DNA of 64,000 nt from Myxococcaceae bacterium. GTDB taxonomy: Bacteria > Myxococcota > Myxococcia > Myxococcales > Myxococcaceae. The stretch covers positions 1 to 64,000 of the forward strand of contig JAEUJQ010000036.1 of NCBI GenBank assembly GCA_016793095.1, given 5' to 3'. A model generated the notes under the pieces. It ran no database searches and was not told where the DNA came from. It worked only from the letters and a program-made list of their open reading frames with translations. Shown one piece after another: positions 27,901-35,871 of the stretch. Every line of letters starts with the position of its first letter. The first letter of the stretch is position 1. The position numbers and the translations under genes were made by a program.

Positions 27901-30239
27901 ATCGCCCAGCGCCTCAGCCCGCGACGAGCGCGACGAAGACGACCGACACCGAGGCGAAGAAGGACCTCGCCCCGGCACCCGAAGCGCAGGCTGCGGGCGC
28001 GAAGGCTGCGTTCGCCGCGCCGGCCCCCGTCGTCGCGCGCTCGGCCGCCGAGTCCGAGGAGCGTGCCGCCGAGAAGCCCGCTCGGAAGATGAAGGAGCAG
28101 GCCGGCCCGCGCGACGCTGACGATGAAGCCGACGCGAGCGGCGCCGAGGCCCCGGTGAAGGCCCGCACCGACTTCGGCAGCTCGGCGGGCTGGTTCCCCG
28201 GGCTCGCCGGCAAGCTGGACGCGCCGCTGTCACAGCCCGTCAAGGTGACTGACTCCCTGACGTCCTGGAAGGCGATCGCCACCGTCGTCACCCAGGGCCC
28301 GCACCTCGGGCGCGGCGCCTCGACGATGCGCACCGCGCGGCCGCTGATGGTGAGACTGCAGACGCCACGCTTCCTCATCGAGGGCGACGAGGTGGTGCTC
28401 TCGGCCGTCATCGAGAGCCACCTGCCGAAGGCCGGCCCCGTGGACGTCACGCTCACCGCGCCGGGCCTCACCGCGCTCGGGCCGACGAAGAAGACGCTCA
28501 CCGTCACGCCCGAGCAGGTGGCCCGCTTCGACGTGCGCTTCAAGGTCGTCGAGCTGGGAGATCGCACGATCCGCGCGCAGGTGAAGTCGGGCGGCGCCGC
28601 CGACGCGATGGAGCTCACCATTCCCGCGCTGGTGCACGGCTCGGCGCAGCGACAGTTCGTCGCGGGCCGCCTCTCCGACACCTTCTCGTTCGACGTCGAG
28701 CTGCCGCAGAAGCGCAAGGCCGCGCTCACCCGCCTCGAGCTCACCCTCTCGCCCTCGCTGCTCGCCGTGATGCTCGACGGGCTGCCGTACCTGGCGCAGT
28801 ACCCCTACGGCTGCGTCGAGCAGACCTTGTCGCGCTTCGTGCCTGCCGTCATCGCGCGCAAGGCGGTGAAGGACCTCTCGCTGCCTGCCGACCGGCTGCC
28901 CCCGAACCTCGACGACATGGTGCAGAAGGGCCTCGAGCGCCTCGCGGGCTTCCAGCACGGCGACGGCGGCTGGGGCTGGTGGCAGAGCGATCGCACGAAC
29001 CTGTGGATGACGGCGTACGTCGTCTACGCCCTGGGCCTCGCGAAGGACGCCGGCCTCACGTTCGACGCGGGCATGATCTCCCGCGGGCGCAGCTACCTGG
29101 TCGGCCACCTCGGCGAGGCCCTCGACAACCCCGACACCCACGCCTTCGCCGTCTACGCGCTGGTGCAGTCGGGCGGCGCGCCGAAGGAGGTCCTGACGCA
29201 GGCCTTCGAGCGGCGCACGAAGCTGGAGCCGCGGGGCCGGGCCCTGGTGGCGCTCGCGCTCCTCACCGCGAAGGACCCGCGCGCCCGCGTCGCCGTCGAG
29301 AACCTCGACGACGTGGTGAAGACCGCCGAGGCCCGCAAGGACGCTGCCGTCGGCGAAGCCAACGACGCCTGGAGCACCTCGGCCGCCATCGAGGCCACGG
29401 CCTACACGCTCATGGCCATGTCCCGCTGGGGTGAGGGCGCGAAGTACGTCGGGCCGCTCACCGACTTCCTCGTGCTGCGGCGCAACGGCGGCAAGTGGCG
29501 CACCACCCGCGACACCGCCTTCGCCATCTACGCCCTCGCCGACCTCGCGCGCCGCGAGAAGGCCTTCGCGCAGCAGGGCAGCTTCACCGTCACCATCAAC
29601 GGCAAGCAGGTGAAGCAGCTCAAGTACTCGAAGGGCGGCCTCGACGTGCCTGCGCTCGTCTTCACCGACGCCGACTTCAAGCCGGGCAAGAACACCGTGC
29701 AGGTGCGGCGCGACGGCGGCGGCACCGGCTACTGGGCCGGCACGTGGGACGTCTTCAACCAGAACGACTTCATCAAGGGTGTCGGCGGCGACGTGAAGGT
29801 GGCGCGCACGTACACGCTGCTCGGCAAGCCCAGCGCCGAGAAGAGCGCCGCGCCCACCGAGTACGGCATGCCGGTGGAGTCCGGCGTGCGCGTGCGCGTT
29901 GACGTCGAGATCACCGCGAACAAGGCCGTCGAGTTCATGATGATCGAGGATCTGAAGCCCGCGGGCTTCGAGGCGGTGCAGCAGCGCTCGGGGCCCGAGG
30001 TCTGCAACTACGCCTGCGCGCACGCCGAGCTGCGCACCGACCGGGTCGCCATGTTCCTGTCCGAGCTCAGGGTCGGCACCACGAAGCTGTCGTACGAGCT
30101 CCGCGCCGAGACCCCGGGGAAGTTCTCGGCCCTGCCCGCCCGCGCCGAGGCCATGTACGCGCCCGAGATCCAGGCGACCGCCGACGAGATGCGCTTCGAG
30201 GTACGCGACGCGCCGACGACCGGCGTGGCGACGCAGTGA
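24933..30239 (+). CDS. alpha-2-macroglobulin family protein with thioester motif
   Basis: The 1768-residue periplasmic protein has a signal peptide (residues 1-17), a helical TPR-like N-terminal region (20-230), MG-type beta domains, and a long low-complexity Ala/Glu/Lys insert (about 990-1080) where the bait region would lie. The C-terminal alpha-helical thioester domain contains 'YGCVEQTLSRF' (Cys1294-Gln1297), so the reactive CxEQ is intact. Bacterial alpha-2-macroglobulins trap attacking proteases. Most species pair the gene with PBP1C (pbpC); here its upstream neighbour is a lectin lipoprotein instead. No lipobox is seen, so it should be soluble. Confidence 0.9.
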   Translation: MRLVPLVVCLTASLALAQNAPFDAGNKYLSEQSFSKACESFEAFLKANAGSPLSREATAKRAFACWRAGRTNGSTELTKLADTGEQDFARAYAQWALASQGYRTFQQALPLLKTATKAEGRVGEEARQLLVAGCLTQLENQYYDVKLAETLTSAVLEYASNEGDKARARFSRARAWLQSEGTRSKADQELTDVGAGNTAWADDALYLLGQQRESREKYSDALSIYDGIVKRFSPTTSNRHADARSAAENIRRPTLSVSAYQVTLPGLKLPVSLSWRNVKRITWTLRRVDPFAGNSSYYPDSVEAYRGGAVEKTWSESLEVKTAWAPGSRNFELELPSPGLFVLEATGDGLTARDFAMQSQLGVVTKSDRKQVQVFVADVETGKAQPDAEVLLIRSRFDAQQRARTNAQGLATFPLEQEHTNASHYVWVKSGQQVAHGRAGDSYWSSWSRQELAYVLIDRPLFKPGETVGLKLFLRSREGGPSEPIANRTVTVVVRDPNGKDVAKPSLTTNAFGTASTTVALPKNATLGAWYVQVSDNQHSYTQPNLTFRVEEYKPPEATVSVSPVGSPKPGDPVKLKVTAKYYSGGPLTGAQGRAVVTVSRWQHQFGKWPDEAQDGEPEYSGGSDDYDDERPYRRGHHRSSYGYYGPVATHTLVFKTGADGTAELEVPATPDQGTDLQVSAQVFVTDASRREIQGSGSAKLSRSPYFVDVRSDHFLYRPGERVTLRLRSEDANGRPMSPDVVVRLSRISDPNTGALSKIAEARTKIVNGRGVTQLDADALGPVRVEVVDVDAKPEQPPLATTELWLTSDTRPIPPPGPGFQLLTDRAPLAAGQAMRALVVTSEPGGHVWLTLEHDLIVSSRVIEMAGRTKYVEIPLPPEATPNAWLFASRYERGDVQQQQRELRVKGSEVELDVKVAFDRAVAEPGASVPVSIRATKGVPGPIEAALTVVDEALFAIEPERQDFLSFFGRQRRNHSVQTRRSTDWRSYRDRPAPQPATSATKTTDTEAKKDLAPAPEAQAAGAKAAFAAPAPVVARSAAESEERAAEKPARKMKEQAGPRDADDEADASGAEAPVKARTDFGSSAGWFPGLAGKLDAPLSQPVKVTDSLTSWKAIATVVTQGPHLGRGASTMRTARPLMVRLQTPRFLIEGDEVVLSAVIESHLPKAGPVDVTLTAPGLTALGPTKKTLTVTPEQVARFDVRFKVVELGDRTIRAQVKSGGAADAMELTIPALVHGSAQRQFVAGRLSDTFSFDVELPQKRKAALTRLELTLSPSLLAVMLDGLPYLAQYPYGCVEQTLSRFVPAVIARKAVKDLSLPADRLPPNLDDMVQKGLERLAGFQHGDGGWGWWQSDRTNLWMTAYVVYALGLAKDAGLTFDAGMISRGRSYLVGHLGEALDNPDTHAFAVYALVQSGGAPKEVLTQAFERRTKLEPRGRALVALALLTAKDPRARVAVENLDDVVKTAEARKDAAVGEANDAWSTSAAIEATAYTLMAMSRWGEGAKYVGPLTDFLVLRRNGGKWRTTRDTAFAIYALADLARREKAFAQQGSFTVTINGKQVKQLKYSKGGLDVPALVFTDADFKPGKNTVQVRRDGGGTGYWAGTWDVFNQNDFIKGVGGDVKVARTYTLLGKPSAEKSAAPTEYGMPVESGVRVRVDVEITANKAVEFMMIEDLKPAGFEAVQQRSGPEVCNYACAHAELRTDRVAMFLSELRVGTTKLSYELRAETPGKFSALPARAEAMYAPEIQATADEMRFEVRDAPTTGVATQ

Positions 30240-30288
30240 CGCCGGAAAAGGGGACAACGCGTACGTCCCCCGCTACATCTGTCGTTGA

Positions 30289-30825
30289 ATGAGTGAAGCG
30301 CTGGTCTTCGGCCCCACGTTCGAGGCGCTCGCGCGCGCGCTGGGGTCGCGGCTCACGAACGAGACGAAGGATCGGTTCGGCGCGCTCGGCGTGGACTTCA
30401 ACCACGTCCTGTTGCCCGCCTACCCGTTCGAGACCTGGGTGAAGGCGATGGACCTGGGCTCGCAGCTGGTGATGCCGAACGCCACCGAGCGCGAGCGCCA
30501 CGCGGCGATGGGCCGGCGCATGGTGGACAGCTATGGCGAGACGTTGGTGGGCAGGGCGCTGCTCACCGCGATGCGCGTCATCGGCCCGCGGAGAACGCTC
30601 GAGCGCATGGCCCGCAACCTGCGCACCGCCAACAACTACACCGAGACGAAGCTGAGCGCGGGCAGCGATGGGGCGTACCAGCTGTGGTGCAGCCGCGTGG
30701 CCTCGACGGCGTTCTACTGCGGCATGCTGCAGCGGGGCGTGGAGGTGGCCGGCGGCAAGGGCGTGCTCGTCGAGGCGCTCGGACAGGACGCGGCCGGCGC
30801 GACGTTCTCCGTCCGCTGGGGCTGA
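30289..30825 (+). CDS. DUF2378 (TIGR02265) family protein
   Basis: The 178-residue protein matches the myxobacterial DUF2378 family. Family features are 'FGPTFEALARALG' at the N-terminus, 'PAYPFETWVKAMDLGSQLV' (about 42-62), and a conserved 'RTANNYTETKL' near 110. The family's C-terminal beta region with 'FYCGMLQRGVEVAGG' is also present. Function is unknown; myxobacterial genomes carry many copies. No ribosome binding site is obvious. It lies between the alpha-2-macroglobulin and ada genes, 49 and 60 bases from each. Confidence 0.85.
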   Translation: MSEALVFGPTFEALARALGSRLTNETKDRFGALGVDFNHVLLPAYPFETWVKAMDLGSQLVMPNATERERHAAMGRRMVDSYGETLVGRALLTAMRVIGPRRTLERMARNLRTANNYTETKLSAGSDGAYQLWCSRVASTAFYCGMLQRGVEVAGGKGVLVEALGQDAAGATFSVRWG

Positions 30826-30885
30826 GGCGAGTTCGACCGCAAGCTCCGGAGTTCGGCGGCCAGCGGGAGACGATACGACGGCCGC

Positions 30886-31989
30886 ATGAACGCCCTGCTC
30901 CAGCCCGACGAGAACCGTGCTCCAGTGTCCCCGATGACCGACGCCGACCGCTGGAGGGCCGTTCTCGCGCGCGACGCTGGCGCGGACGACTCGTTCGTCT
31001 TCGCGGTGAAGACGACGGGGATCTTCTGCAGGCCCTCGTGCGCCGCGCGCCGCCCGCTGCGGAAGAACGTGCGCTTCTACGCGACGCCGGCCGAGGCGCA
31101 GCTGTCGGGCTACCGCGCCTGCCGACGCTGCCGGCCGCTCGAGGCGTCCGCGGCCGAGCGCCGCCACCAGCTCGTCATCACGCTCTGCCGACAGCTCGAG
31201 CGCGCCGAACGAACGCCGACGCTGGCCGAGCTGGCCCGCGGCGCGGGGATCAGCCCCTTTCACCTGCAGCGCGTCTTCAAGCAGGTGCTCGGCGTGAGCC
31301 CCCGGCAGTATGCGCTGGCGCAGAAGGACGCCCGCTTCCGGCAGGCGCTCGCGCGCCAGGGCACCATCACCGCCGCGCTCCACGAGGCTGGCTTCTCGTC
31401 CTCGAGCCGGTTGTATGAGCGCTCGATGGCGACGCTCGGCGGCAGACCAGCGGACGTGCGGCGCGGCGCGCCCGAAGACCCGGTGCACTTCGCGCTGACC
31501 GACTCGAGCCTCGGCCGCGTGCTGGTGGCGGCGACGCGCCAGGGCGTGTGCGCGGTGGCCTTCGGTGACGACGACGCGGCGCTCGTGAAGGCGCTGAAGC
31601 GACGCTTCCCTCGGGCGACGCGCGACGTGCGCGCTTCGACGTTCACCCGCCTCGTCCACCGCGTGGTGGAGCAGGTCGAGGCCCCGGCCGCGGCCCCGGG
31701 GCTGCCGCTCGATCTGCGCGGCACCGCCTTCCAGCACCGCGTGTGGCAGGCCCTCACCCGCATTCCGCCGGGAGAGACGCGCTCGTACTCGGCCCTCGCC
31801 CAGGCCCTCGGCGCGCCCAGGAGCGCTCGGGCCGTCGCGCAGGCCTGCGGCGCCAACCCCGTAGCGGTGCTGGTGCCGTGTCACCGCGTGGTGCGCGAGG
31901 GCGGCGCGCTGTCGGGCTACCGCTGGGGCGTCGAGCGCAAGGCGGCGCTGCTGCGAAGAGAAGCGACGCTGCCCCGGCGAGGTCGGTGA
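30886..31989 (+). CDS. ada: Ada: methylphosphotriester/O6-methylguanine methyltransferase and AraC-type activator
   Basis: The 367-residue protein has the full Ada layout. The zinc/methyl-acceptor domain has C48, C52, C79 and C82 (IFCRPSC, ACRRC). An AraC-type helix-turn-helix covers about 100-185, and the C-terminal MGMT domain has 'VLVPCHRVV' (acceptor Cys332). It repairs alkylated DNA by moving methyl groups to its own cysteines and, once methylated, activates its own regulon. It stands alone here. Its stop is five bases from the convergent pseudo-receiver gene. Together with the ATL at 21056, the window holds two MGMT-family proteins. Confidence 0.93.
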   Translation: MNALLQPDENRAPVSPMTDADRWRAVLARDAGADDSFVFAVKTTGIFCRPSCAARRPLRKNVRFYATPAEAQLSGYRACRRCRPLEASAAERRHQLVITLCRQLERAERTPTLAELARGAGISPFHLQRVFKQVLGVSPRQYALAQKDARFRQALARQGTITAALHEAGFSSSSRLYERSMATLGGRPADVRRGAPEDPVHFALTDSSLGRVLVAATRQGVCAVAFGDDDAALVKALKRRFPRATRDVRASTFTRLVHRVVEQVEAPAAAPGLPLDLRGTAFQHRVWQALTRIPPGETRSYSALAQALGAPRSARAVAQACGANPVAVLVPCHRVVREGGALSGYRWGVERKAALLRREATLPRRGR

Positions 31990-31994
31990 GCCGC

Positions 31995-32363
31995 TCAGGC
32001 GGCGCGCGCGTCCGCGAGGCCCTCACCCGGGCGGACGCCGGCCCTGGCCACGCGCACCAGCGCGGCGACGAGCTGCTCGTCGGTCGCTGCGCGCGACAGC
32101 GACTGCGCGCTCGACCCCCGGAGCTCGGGCGACTCGCCGAGGGCCACCACTGGCGGACCCGCTCCCGCCGGCAACGCCTGGACGAAGCGCAGGTGCCAGC
32201 GCCGCGCCGCGTCGATCAGGACGACGTCGGGCCTCACGCTGGCGAGCAGGGCTCCAGCCTGGAGCATGTTGTACGCACGGTGCACGACACCGCCACGGGC
32301 CTGGAAGACTGGTGGCACGTCGGCGCCGTCGAGCACGAGGACACTCGGGACACGGGGAGACAT
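31995..32363 (-). CDS. small degenerate receiver-like protein
   Basis: The 122-residue protein looks like a stand-alone response-regulator receiver domain. 'VPSVLVLDGAD' forms the first strand (Asp12), and 'RPDVVLIDAARRW' carries a candidate phospho-acceptor Asp51. The rest is consistent ('VVALGESPELRG' for strand 4). The acidic pair is reduced to one Asp, and the conserved Lys of strand 5 is missing, so phosphorylation is doubtful. ATG 32363 gives the domain without the Arg/Cys-rich extension of the longer frame. It follows the giant lipoprotein gene on the same strand by 73 bases. Confidence 0.6.
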   Translation of the reverse strand: MSPRVPSVLVLDGADVPPVFQARGGVVHRAYNMLQAGALLASVRPDVVLIDAARRWHLRFVQALPAGAGPPVVALGESPELRGSSAQSLSRAATDEQLVAALVRVARAGVRPGEGLADARAA

Positions 32364-32436
32364 GAGGTTCGGTCGGTTGGTGGCAGAACGCCGACCCTCG
32401 CAACACCCGACCCGCCGGGTCTCTTCCCGAGCTGCG

Positions 32437-35400
32437 TCAGTTCGGCACGCACACCTGGTTCGGGTCGCACGTCGTGCCCCCCGCACACCCGGCGCTGCAC
32501 GAGCGCAGGTTGAGGGTGTCTGCGAAGGCCCCACGCTGCCCCACCCCGCCGGTGGAGGTGACCGGCCCGGGAGACGAACCGCCCGCCCCGCCCCGCCCGC
32601 CGGTGTCGATGCCGGCGCTCACCACGAAGGTGTTCCCGGCGCTCAGCGGCTGCACGTCGACGTTGAAGCCCAGCAGCGAGAACGAGGGCCCGCCGGCGCC
32701 ACCGCCTCCGCCCCCGCCCGGCCCGCCGTTGCCGCCCTCACCGCCCTTCCCGCCCGTCGAGCTGCTCCAGCGATCCGGCTGACCGCCGACGCCACCCGCC
32801 CCGCCCACCCCGCCCGCGCCCCCGAAGCCGCCGTTCCCGCCGTTGCCGCCGAGCCCGCGCTGAATCCGATTCCCCGTCAGCGTGGGCCGCTGCGCCGACG
32901 TCGTCGAGGCCCCGATGAAGAGGGCGATCGACGCGCCGCCCTGCGCGCCGGGCGCTCCACCCGCGCCGCCGCACGCCCCCGCGCCCCCGCCGCCGCCGCT
33001 CGCGCCGATCTCCCACGCCTGGCACCCGCCGCCGGTGAACTTCATCACGCTCGAGCCCGCGCCCCCACCGCCGCCCGGCAACCCCACCGCGCCTCCCACG
33101 CCGCTGCTCGCGCCCGCCGGAGCAGCCACCCACCGCCCACCCGCCACGCTGCCGAACCGCGCCCTCACCGGCGCTCCACCACCGCCCAGCCCACCCGCGC
33201 CGTCAGGCCCCTGCAGCCCGTCCTGCCCGTCGTTCGGCTGAATCGCTGACGGGTACCCGCTCTCCTGCACCTGGCTGCAGGACACGCCCGACAGGTTCGA
33301 GAACGTTCGATCGAAGCCGCCACGCCCGTTCCGGCTGCCCATCGCCGGCCCGGCGTACTCCTGCTGCACGCCCGTGTTCGTCGTCATGTTGTACACCGGG
33401 CACACCACCCCGCCGCCGACCGGCGCGTTGCCGCCAACGCACTGCGGGTTCACCCCACCCACGCCGCCAATCCGATGCGCTGCCGCGGTGCAGTTGCCGC
33501 TCGGGAAGTGCTCGCTGTCCACCCCGCGCGCGCCGTTCAACACCATCGACACCTGGCGCCCGAAGCCCTGATCCCCCGTCGCCCCGCTGCCCCCCTGGCC
33601 ACCCCGCCCCGCGATGATCTCGTTCGCGCTCAACACCACCCGCGGGCCCACGTCGAACAGGAACACCGCGACGCTCGCCTCCCCCGCCACGTTGGTCGCC
33701 GCGGGAGGCGCGTCCCACCCCACGATCGTGAACCCCGCCACCACCGTCTCCGCCGCGCCAAGCCCGGCGTTCCCGACGTGCAGCGCGCCTGCGACTTGCC
33801 CGCTCGGCGTGACGCCCTGAATGAAGGTGGTGTGCAGCAGGGGGTCGCGCTTCAAGAAGTCGCTCGAGTAGCCGCCGAAGAGCTGCTGCCCGTCGGTGAG
33901 GCGCACGTTCTCGCGGTACAGCCCCTGCGCCACCAGCACGTAGCGCTTGTTCTGCGGCGCCAGCGCAGCGAGGCCTTCGCCGATGGTGCGGAAGGGCGCC
34001 GTGCGCGAGCCGTTGCCCATCACCGGGCCCGTCGCCGAGACGAAGATCGCGTCTTGCAGCACGCCGTCGATGCCGTCGCAGTTCTGGTCGATCCACGACG
34101 CCGTCGTCCCGGGCGCGCGATCGGGCAGATCGGTGGTGAGGTTGCCCTGCACCCGGCGGCACTCGCAGCCATCGGCGGGGTCGCCGTTCACGTTCACCCA
34201 CTCGTACGTCGTGCCGGCGATCGTCTCGGTGAGACACGGCCCCATCACACAGCGGGGCATCGCCTGCGTGGCGTCGCAGACGCCGTTGGTCTTCTGCAGC
34301 GCCGGCGACCAGATCTTCGAGCAGTCGTTGTTGCAGAAGCCGCAGTGCGCCAGCGCCTCGTAGCGACCCGTCGCCTGGTTGCGGAAGCCCTCGTCGATGC
34401 GGCCGTCGCAGTTGTTGTCGCGGCCATCGCAGATCTCGGGGTTGAACGACGCGACGTCACAGGCGCTCCACGCCGGCCCCGGCGCGCGGCAGGTCTCGAA
34501 GCCCCGACACGTCTGCGTGCCACCCGGTTCGGTCACCGTGCACGAGCGCGTCGAGCTCAGCGTTCGGACCGAACACGTGCAGGTGCTCGTCGAGGGCACG
34601 CACTGCTGCGTGCCAGCCTGGCAGACGTAGCCGGCGGGGCACGCGGGCCCGTACGCCGACGAGGGCGCGCAGTCGCGGCCACACACCCGCTGGCCGTCCA
34701 CCGTGAGGCAGCGCGCGTTCGGCCCGATGCAGTCCGTGTCGGTGAGGCAGGCGCGGCAGAGCGTGTCCGGGAGCTCCTGGCAGAAGGTCGCGTCGGCCGA
34801 GGGGAAGAAGCCCGTCGCGCAGGCCGTGACCCGACACCGCAGCGCGCCGGTCGCGTCAGCCGTGCAGGTGGTGGCGGTCGCGTTGGGAATGCGCGCGCAG
34901 TCGTTGTTGCACCGGCCACAGTGCGCGAGCTGCGGGTAGCGCCCCATCGCGTCCACGAAGCCGTTGTCCACCACGCCGTCGCAGTCGTCGTCCCTGAAGT
35001 TGCAGGCCTCAGGCTCGGGATCCTGCGCCGTGCAGACGAGCCCCGCGGAGGCGAGACACACCTGCGGGCCGCGGCAGGTCCGCATGCCCACCGTCTTCGT
35101 GCACTCGGGCGCGGTGAAGTCGTCGATGCGCCCGTTGCAGTCGTCATCGACGCCGTTGCAGCTCTCCTGCAAGGCCGGCGGCGCGTCGCAGGGCGTGAAG
35201 CCGCCGTCAGCCTGACAGGTCTGGTTGCCCTCGCAGCGCCCGAACGGGTTGGCCGGGCCGCGACAGCCCTTCTCGAGCCCCACCGTCGCCGGCGTGCAGT
35301 CGCAGGTGCGGCCGTCGGGCACGCACTGCCGAGCGCCGTCCGCGCGCGCCTCGCAGCGGTACTGGGCGGGGCACCCCTCGAACGAGCAGTCACGGCCACA

Positions 35401-35871
35401 GAACGTCCCACCCGGGAAGCTGAGGCACTTGTCGGCGCCCGTCGCGCCGCACTCCGAGTCCCGCTGGCAGTCCTGACAGAGCAGCGGCTGCGGCACCGCG
35501 CAGAGCGCGCGCGTCACGCCGGCGTCGGGGCGCGATCCCGGCTCCGGCATCGTCTTGCACGTGAAGGCGAGCGGGCACCCCGCGTCCGCCACCGCTCCGC
35601 ACTCGATGGTGCAGAAGGTGCCCTGAGGGCCGTTCGCGCAGAAGGCCGACTCGCACTCGGCGCCGCCGTCGCACGGCTCTCCGAAGCGCTTGATGCCGCG
35701 GCGCGCGCCTGCGTCCACCTCGTCCAGCACGCGGCAGACCTGGTTCACGCAGCGCAGGCCGGCGGGGCAGTCGCTGTCGAAGACGCACGGCGGCGTGGGG
35801 ATGACGAAGACGGTGCGGCCGCAGCCGGCGAGGACGAGCAGCAGCGCGCTCGTGAGCGTGAGGGCGCGCAT
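32437..35871 (-). CDS. giant Cys-rich/beta-helix/Gly-rich lipoprotein A
   Basis: The 1144-residue product has a lipobox at Cys17 (LVLAGC). Residues 25-600 are Cys-rich, with MopE-type Asp-rich metal-binding motifs ('VDDDCNGRIDD', 'RDDDCDGVVDN', 'RDNNCDGRIDEG', 'DQNCDGIDG'). Residues about 610-710 look like a right-handed beta-helix/DUF1565 unit ('RTAPFRTIGEGLAALAPQNK'). Residues about 757-1090 are glycine-rich (GGxGGxGG). A short Cys-rich tail closes it (SCSAGCAGGTTCDPNQVC). It is a paralog of lipoprotein B, whose TGA stop overlaps this ATG by one base, so they form an operon. Surface display and metal binding are inferred. Confidence 0.85.
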   Translation of the reverse strand: MRALTLTSALLLVLAGCGRTVFVIPTPPCVFDSDCPAGLRCVNQVCRVLDEVDAGARRGIKRFGEPCDGGAECESAFCANGPQGTFCTIECGAVADAGCPLAFTCKTMPEPGSRPDAGVTRALCAVPQPLLCQDCQRDSECGATGADKCLSFPGGTFCGRDCSFEGCPAQYRCEARADGARQCVPDGRTCDCTPATVGLEKGCRGPANPFGRCEGNQTCQADGGFTPCDAPPALQESCNGVDDDCNGRIDDFTAPECTKTVGMRTCRGPQVCLASAGLVCTAQDPEPEACNFRDDDCDGVVDNGFVDAMGRYPQLAHCGRCNNDCARIPNATATTCTADATGALRCRVTACATGFFPSADATFCQELPDTLCRACLTDTDCIGPNARCLTVDGQRVCGRDCAPSSAYGPACPAGYVCQAGTQQCVPSTSTCTCSVRTLSSTRSCTVTEPGGTQTCRGFETCRAPGPAWSACDVASFNPEICDGRDNNCDGRIDEGFRNQATGRYEALAHCGFCNNDCSKIWSPALQKTNGVCDATQAMPRCVMGPCLTETIAGTTYEWVNVNGDPADGCECRRVQGNLTTDLPDRAPGTTASWIDQNCDGIDGVLQDAIFVSATGPVMGNGSRTAPFRTIGEGLAALAPQNKRYVLVAQGLYRENVRLTDGQQLFGGYSSDFLKRDPLLHTTFIQGVTPSGQVAGALHVGNAGLGAAETVVAGFTIVGWDAPPAATNVAGEASVAVFLFDVGPRVVLSANEIIAGRGGQGGSGATGDQGFGRQVSMVLNGARGVDSEHFPSGNCTAAAHRIGGVGGVNPQCVGGNAPVGGGVVCPVYNMTTNTGVQQEYAGPAMGSRNGRGGFDRTFSNLSGVSCSQVQESGYPSAIQPNDGQDGLQGPDGAGGLGGGGAPVRARFGSVAGGRWVAAPAGASSGVGGAVGLPGGGGGAGSSVMKFTGGGCQAWEIGASGGGGGAGACGGAGGAPGAQGGASIALFIGASTTSAQRPTLTGNRIQRGLGGNGGNGGFGGAGGVGGAGGVGGQPDRWSSSTGGKGGEGGNGGPGGGGGGGAGGPSFSLLGFNVDVQPLSAGNTFVVSAGIDTGGRGGAGGSSPGPVTSTGGVGQRGAFADTLNLRSCSAGCAGGTTCDPNQVCVPN

